Assembly (NCBI GenBank): GCA_002763335.1
Contig: PEYS01000058.1
Location: forward strand, 1 to 8,594
Direction of reading: 5' to 3'
Source of the DNA: Candidatus Woesearchaeota archaeon CG08_land_8_20_14_0_20_47_9
GTDB lineage: Archaea; Nanobdellota; Nanobdellia; Woesearchaeales; CG1-02-47-18
DNA: 8,594 nucleotides
Shown: positions 5,386 to 8,594 of the stretch, piece by piece
Layout: each line of letters starts with the position of its first letter
Position numbering within the stretch: position 1 is the stretch's first letter
Translations under genes and position numbers: made by a program
Notes under the pieces: model-generated
Seen by the model: only the letters and a program-made list of their open reading frames with translations
What the model was told of the DNA's origin: nothing
Database searches by the model: none

Positions 5386-5976
5386 ATGATAAGATTTTCA
5401 CGCCTTGAGCTTGAGCACCTTGCTAAGGCCTTGGTTATGCTCTCCTTTGCATTTGCCATCGCAAACTCTGGCATAAGGGGCATATTCAGCAGCCTGTTTA
5501 TCATTGTATTTGTTATTGCAGCCCTCACTCTTGGTCTAGGTTTTGTGGCCCATGAGCTTGCCCACAAGCTTGTTGCCCAGCGCCATGGCTGCTTTGCAGA
5601 GTTCAGGGCAAACATGCAGATGTTGTTAGTAGCGGTTGCAATGTCATTCCTAGGCTTTTTCTTTGCAGCACCTGGAGGGGTGGTTATTGGAGGCAATATG
5701 ACTAGAAAGGCTGCTGTGCGCATATCCTCTGCAGGCATACTCGCAAACCTTGCTGTTGCTGTAGGCTTCTTTGTTACAGGAATCTTTGCTAAGGGCACTG
5801 GCGTTCTGGGGCTTATCGCCTCTGAGGGCTACATGATCAACAGCTGGCTCGCAATATTCAACATCCTCCCCCTCTGGGGCTTTGACGGCGAGAAGATCAT
5901 GGGATATGACAGGCGCACCTACTGGATTGTTGCTTCGCTCTGCGCATTTGTGGCGCTGCTGCAGTTTGTGGTTTGA
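5386..5976 (+). CDS. M50-family (site-2-protease-like) membrane metalloprotease
   Basis: A 196-residue polytopic membrane protein with a zinc site inside the membrane. HELAH (H56, E57, H60) lies in the second hydrophobic segment, and the second signature NILPLWGFDG (159-168), with N159, P162 and the metal ligand D167, lies in a later one. Hydrophobic segments are near 15-28, 36-57, 79-101, 112-135, 149-165 and 181-196. Family members cleave transmembrane segments of anchored regulators or process membrane proteins; the target here is unknown. No PDZ or CBS domain is attached, making this a minimal version like other short archaeal M50 proteins. The frame is open upstream to 5314, but the segment before 5386 contains the promoter and has no protease-like features. 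Transcribed divergently from the HIT gene. Confidence 0.87.
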   Translation: MIRFSRLELEHLAKALVMLSFAFAIANSGIRGIFSSLFIIVFVIAALTLGLGFVAHELAHKLVAQRHGCFAEFRANMQMLLVAVAMSFLGFFFAAPGGVVIGGNMTRKAAVRISSAGILANLAVAVGFFVTGIFAKGTGVLGLIASEGYMINSWLAIFNILPLWGFDGEKIMGYDRRTYWIVASLCAFVALLQFVV

Positions 5977-5988
5977 TATGGTTGACAA

Positions 5989-6030
5989 CTCTGAATGCAC
6001 TCGTCTTCCTAACTCTGTCGGTATTCAGAG
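5989..6030 (+). repeat. Intergenic hairpin, copy 2 of the CTCTGARTGC repeat
   Basis: CTCTGAATGC (5989-5998) pairs with GTATTCAGAG (6021-6030), a 10-bp stem with one G.T pair, around a 22-nt pyrimidine-rich loop. The stem is almost the same as that at 2612-2656, while the loops are unrelated. Conserved arms with different loops suggest selection on the stem or a shared origin. It follows the stop of the protease gene and could act as its terminator. Confidence 0.55.
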
Positions 6031-6056
6031 CCCTCAATCCACACCCCTTTAAAGCA

Positions 6057-6073
6057 AAACATTTAAATATAAC
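6057..6073 (+). promoter_or_regulatory. TATA-like promoter of the MNT/HEPN pair
   Basis: AACATTTAAATATAACC is the most TATA-like sequence in the window, centred near 6066, about 33 nt before the ATG at 6099. Transcription would start near 6092. GGTGG (6101-6105) then lies 5 nt before an in-frame TTG at 6111, so the first gene may start there instead. The purine-poor flank gives no strong BRE. Confidence 0.45.
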
Positions 6074-6098
6074 CTTCATTTATGTTATAATAACCTGA

Positions 6099-6701
6099 AT
6101 GGTGGTTATTTTGGGACTAAAAAATTTTCTTAAGAAGAATAGGGATGCGAGGAGGGTGTTTGGGAAGAAGGAACTAGGGATAATATTCAAACAGTTAGAC
6201 GGCAGGTCATTAACACAATCTGAAAGAAACAGGTTGTCAAGGGATGTAAGGCCGAAGCTTAGGTTTATTAAAGAGGCTTCTCAGTATCAGGATGAATTTG
6301 GGCTTATAAAAGATGCAGATAATTTAAGGCTAATAGACAAAGCTGTTGAACTTATATTACAGGACAAAGTAAAGGATGATATTGAGGCAATACTCCTCTT
6401 TGGCTCGCATGTTAAGGGCAGGGTAACGCCTAGATCAGATATTGATATCTGCGTAGTCTTTAAGGAAATCTCTATAGAAGAAGCCGCGAGATTTAGGATA
6501 CGGATATCAGGTGATTTTTCTGATAAAATGGATATTCAGGTTTTTAATGTACTGCCCCAAAGAATCAAAAGGTCTATTGCAAGAAACCACAAGATTCTCT
6601 TAAAAAAAGAGGGTTTTGACAACATCTCCTTTACAATAAGGTACTTAAAGGACGAGGATTACTTTATTAGGACTAGGCAAATCCTTGGTGAGGCTGCTTG
6701 A
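6099..6701 (+). CDS. mntA: MNT-type nucleotidyltransferase antitoxin with N-terminal extension
   Basis: A 200-residue minimal nucleotidyltransferase, predicted antitoxin of a type VII (HepT/MntA) system in which MntA adenylylates a Tyr of the HEPN toxin. The MNT domain (about 83-200) has G102-S103 followed by exactly ten residues and D114-I-D116, the GSx10DxD motif, with D145 in KMDIQVF as the probable third Asp. The first 80 or so residues are an extension not found in minimal MntA. They are basic, predicted helical, and contain FGKKELGIIFKQL and LTQSERNRLSRDVRPKL, which could be a helix-turn-helix-like DNA-binding or RNA-binding region; this is inference. Start may be TTG 6111, with GGTGG 5 nt before it, yielding GLKNFLKKN. 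Its stop overlaps the HEPN gene start. GC is much lower than in flanking genes, suggesting transfer. Confidence 0.85.
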   Translation: MVVILGLKNFLKKNRDARRVFGKKELGIIFKQLDGRSLTQSERNRLSRDVRPKLRFIKEASQYQDEFGLIKDADNLRLIDKAVELILQDKVKDDIEAILLFGSHVKGRVTPRSDIDICVVFKEISIEEAARFRIRISGDFSDKMDIQVFNVLPQRIKRSIARNHKILLKKEGFDNISFTIRYLKDEDYFIRTRQILGEAA

Positions 6702-7105
6702 CCAGAATAAGTGAAAAAATAGACGAAATCAAAGATTACCTAGATGAATTAGAAGACATAATACCCGACAAATTTAAGGATTACAACTCAAATAAACTGG
6801 TCAAGGCTGCTTGTGAGAGATACTTTGAGAGGATCATTGAAGGCGTAATAGATATATCGTTTATGATAATAGCAGAAAAGAGGTTTGAGATTCCTGAGGA
6901 TGATATTGACTCATTTAGAATACTGCAGGATCATAAAATAATTGGAAAGAAGCTCTGCAAGAAATTAAAGGAAGCTAAGGGTATGAGAAACTTCATAGCG
7001 CATCAATACGGAAGGATTGATGACAAGCTTGTTTTTAAATCTATAAGAAAGGAGCTGGTTAAGGATGTTGGTTGGTTTATTAGGGTGGTTAAAAAGAGGC
7101 TTTGA
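6698..7105 (+). CDS. hepT: HEPN-domain toxin (HepT/DUF86-like)
   Basis: A 135-residue all-helical HEPN protein, predicted toxin RNase of a HepT/MntA pair. The signature R97-NFIA-H102-Q-Y104 fits RX4HXY: Arg and His form the RNase site of the dimer, and the Tyr is the residue adenylylated by MntA in the characterised Shewanella system. All three are intact, so the toxin looks functional. Helices are probable at 3-22, 31-61, 73-103 and 114-134. Translation would begin at TTG 6698 in a TTGA overlap with the antitoxin stop, with GGTGAGG (6687-6693) just upstream, implying coupled synthesis. AT-rich like its partner. In this order (antitoxin first, toxin second) the antitoxin is made before the toxin. 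HEPN/MNT pairs can also be accessory RNA-processing or defence parts, so the toxin role is inferred by family. Confidence 0.87.
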   Translation: MTRISEKIDEIKDYLDELEDIIPDKFKDYNSNKLVKAACERYFERIIEGVIDISFMIIAEKRFEIPEDDIDSFRILQDHKIIGKKLCKKLKEAKGMRNFIAHQYGRIDDKLVFKSIRKELVKDVGWFIRVVKKRL

Positions 7106-7118
7106 TAGGGCTCGGAAA

Positions 7119-7178
7119 AGCTGTGAGAATCAAATCAGTGACTAAAAGATTCGTAGCTGGAGCTAAACCTGGTGCTCC
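7119..7178. terminator. Imperfect hairpins between convergent hepT and gyrA
   Basis: Two weak inverted repeats fill the 75-nt gap. AGCTGTGAGAATC (7119-7131) pairs imperfectly with GATTCGTAGCT (7148-7158), and GGAGC (7159-7163) pairs with GCTCC (7174-7178). Their position between converging genes suggests transcription termination from either side, but there is no T-tract on either strand and the pairing is modest. Confidence 0.25.
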
Positions 7179-7180
7179 CA

Positions 7181-8594
7181 CTACTCCTTCACATACCTCG
7201 CAGAAGCCACAACAACATCTCCCTGATTAAGGCGCATTATCCTTACGCCTTTCGTATTCCTGCTTATGACTGAGATGCCTGAGGCAGGAACCCGTATGAG
7301 CATGCCGCTTTTTGTGGCGACCATAACCTCGTCAACATCAGAGACTGCCTTCACAGACACCACGTTGCCATTTCTCTCACCTATTTTTATGTTCCTCACA
7401 CCCTTACCCCCACGAGCTGTCAGGCGGTACTCCTCAATTGCTGTGCGCTTGCCAAAGCCGTTCTCTGTTATGGTGAGCAGGGTCTTGTCACTATCAGCAG
7501 CAACCATCCCCACAACCTCATCACCAGGCTTAAGCCTTATACCCCTAACGCCCCTGGCAACCCTGCCGCAGTGCCGGACATCGCCCTCATGAAAGCGTAT
7601 CGCCCTTCCAAGCCCGGTTGCAATGATGATCTCCCTTGAATTATCAGTGAGCTCGACATTGATAAGAGAGTCGCTGTCATTAAGAACAATCGCCTTTATG
7701 CCCCCCTTCCTGGGGTGGGAATATGCCTTAAGGCGTGTCTTCTTTATCAGGCCACGCCTTGTAGCCATAACAAGGCTCATGTTGTCAGCAAACTCCCTGA
7801 CCGGAATAAAGGCGGTTATCTTCTCATCACTCCCAATCCTTATCAGGTTAACTATGGGTCTGCCTGCAGAGTACCTGCTGGCCTCAGGCACCTGGTAGAC
7901 CTTGAGCCAGTATATGTTGCCCTTGTCAGTAAAGAGGAGCAGATAGGAGTGTGTATGAGCTATAAACAGGTGCTCTATGAAGTCCTCTTCGTGGGTGTTC
8001 GCAGCAGTAATGCCCTTTCCACCACGCCTTTGCTGCTGGTATGTGTCAACAGAGAGTCTCTTGATGTAACCCCTGTGGGATATTGTTACAACCATATCCT
8101 CTTCCTCTATAAGATCCTCTACGTCAATCTCATCCACCTCAACATCGCTGATCTCTGTCCTGCGGGCATCCCCATATACTGACTTGATCTCGAGAAGCTC
8201 TTTTTTTATGATGTTCAGTATCTTCTGCTCGCTTGTAAGTATTGACTCGAGCTCCCCTATGGTTATTAAAAGCTCCTTATGCTCCGCCCTTATCTTCTCC
8301 TGTTCAAGCGAGGCAAGCCTCTGGAGCCTCATATCGAGGATTGCCTTGGCCTGAAGCTCAGATATACTGAACCCGGTCATAAGGGCGTTTTTTGCAGATT
8401 CAACATCATCTGATGCGCGGATGGTCTTTATTACCTCGTCAATATTCCTGAGTGCTATGATAAGCCCTTCCAGGATATGAGCCCTTTCCTTTGCAACCTT
8501 AAGGTCATATGCAGTTCTCCTCCTTACAACATCACGCCTATGGCTGATAAAACAGGCGATCATCTCCTTAAGGGGCAGGGTTCTTGGTGTGCCG
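7181..8594 (-). CDS. gyrA: DNA gyrase subunit A, C-terminal part (5' end outside window)
   Basis: Part of the breakage-reunion subunit of gyrase, which with GyrB introduces negative supercoils. The frame is open through the right window edge (reading GTPRTLPLKE before the Met at 8563), so the catalytic Tyr region is not visible. Counting from that Met, residues 1-130 are the coiled-coil/C-gate region, including HRRDVV (8-13) and SELQAKAILDMRLQRL (68-83). Residues about 156-455 form the DNA-wrapping beta-pinwheel with six blades. Blade 1 carries the GyrA box QRRGGKG (178-184), which distinguishes GyrA from ParC. Degenerate boxes follow (HPRKGGIK, ARGVRGI, ARGGKGV, NTKGV). The protein ends soon after the sixth blade without the acidic tail seen in some bacterial GyrA. 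Gyrase is known in several archaeal lineages, acquired from bacteria. Convergent with hepT. Confidence 0.95.
   Translation of the reverse strand, partial: GTPRTLPLKEMIACFISHRRDVVRRRTAYDLKVAKERAHILEGLIIALRNIDEVIKTIRASDDVESAKNALMTGFSISELQAKAILDMRLQRLASLEQEKIRAEHKELLITIGELESILTSEQKILNIIKKELLEIKSVYGDARRTEISDVEVDEIDVEDLIEEEDMVVTISHRGYIKRLSVDTYQQQRRGGKGITAANTHEEDFIEHLFIAHTHSYLLLFTDKGNIYWLKVYQVPEASRYSAGRPIVNLIRIGSDEKITAFIPVREFADNMSLVMATRRGLIKKTRLKAYSHPRKGGIKAIVLNDSDSLINVELTDNSREIIIATGLGRAIRFHEGDVRHCGRVARGVRGIRLKPGDEVVGMVAADSDKTLLTITENGFGKRTAIEEYRLTARGGKGVRNIKIGERNGNVVSVKAVSDVDEVMVATKSGMLIRVPASGISVISRNTKGVRIMRLNQGDVVVASARYVKE

Noticed and set aside
4949..5389. Plus-strand ORF of 146 codons across the HIT gene and the following promoter region
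   Set aside because: It is antisense to the complete HIT gene with its HIHFH triad and runs through both divergent promoters, so it is not a gene.
7715..8182. Long plus-strand ORF of 155 codons
   Set aside because: It lies wholly antisense to the unmistakable gyrA reading frame, has no ribosome binding site or recognisable domain, and is a shadow ORF.

Overview
The window looks like a piece of an archaeal chromosome, perhaps a DPANN-type or euryarchaeal lineage. The evidence is a TtuA/Ncs6-type tRNA thiolase with two zinc fingers, a pyruvoyl-type arginine decarboxylase next to an agmatinase, an ST0452/MJ1101-like sugar-phosphate nucleotidylyltransferase, and AT-rich TATA-like boxes about 26-27 nt before start codons, as expected for archaeal (often leaderless) promoters. 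Ten protein genes are well supported, and one small membrane ORF is doubtful. No tRNA, rRNA or CRISPR array was seen.

Layout. Positions 1-50 hold a compact set of alternative GC-rich hairpins resembling the end of an IS200/IS605-family element; any transposase or TnpB gene would lie outside the window. A small ORF with a strong ribosome binding site (153-341, +) runs head-on into the 3' end of the tRNA thiolase gene (228-1208, -). A GC-rich, possibly structured intergenic stretch follows, then a metallophosphoesterase (1362-1964, -). A divergent promoter region leads into pdaD (2053-2544, +), a hairpin repeat, an agmatinase-family gene (2699-3598, +) and a sugar-phosphate nucleotidylyltransferase/acetyltransferase (3595-4794, +) that overlaps the agmatinase by ATGA. 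A hairpin separates this block from a convergent HIT-family gene (4838-5254, -). That gene shares a divergent promoter region with an M50 membrane metalloprotease (5386-5976, +). After a second copy of the hairpin repeat comes an AT-rich MNT/HEPN pair (6099-6701 and 6698-7105, +), a type VII toxin-antitoxin candidate. The right edge is the 3' two-thirds or so of gyrA (7181-8594, -), which continues beyond the window.

How the genes work together. PdaD and the agmatinase would convert arginine to agmatine and then putrescine, the usual archaeal polyamine route, although the agmatinase lacks a normally conserved guanidinium-contacting Glu. The nucleotidylyltransferase would make activated (amino)sugars and is probably translationally coupled to the agmatinase. 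The HEPN/MNT pair has all its diagnostic motifs, a TTGA stop/start overlap and distinctly lower GC than its neighbours, so it is the best candidate for a transferred accessory module. The rest is core information processing or housekeeping.

Nothing here is a clearly new system. The most worthwhile leads are the MNT protein's N-terminal extension, the altered agmatinase residue, the repeated CTCTGARTGC hairpin, the possible IS605/omega-RNA end and the GC-rich intergenic element.
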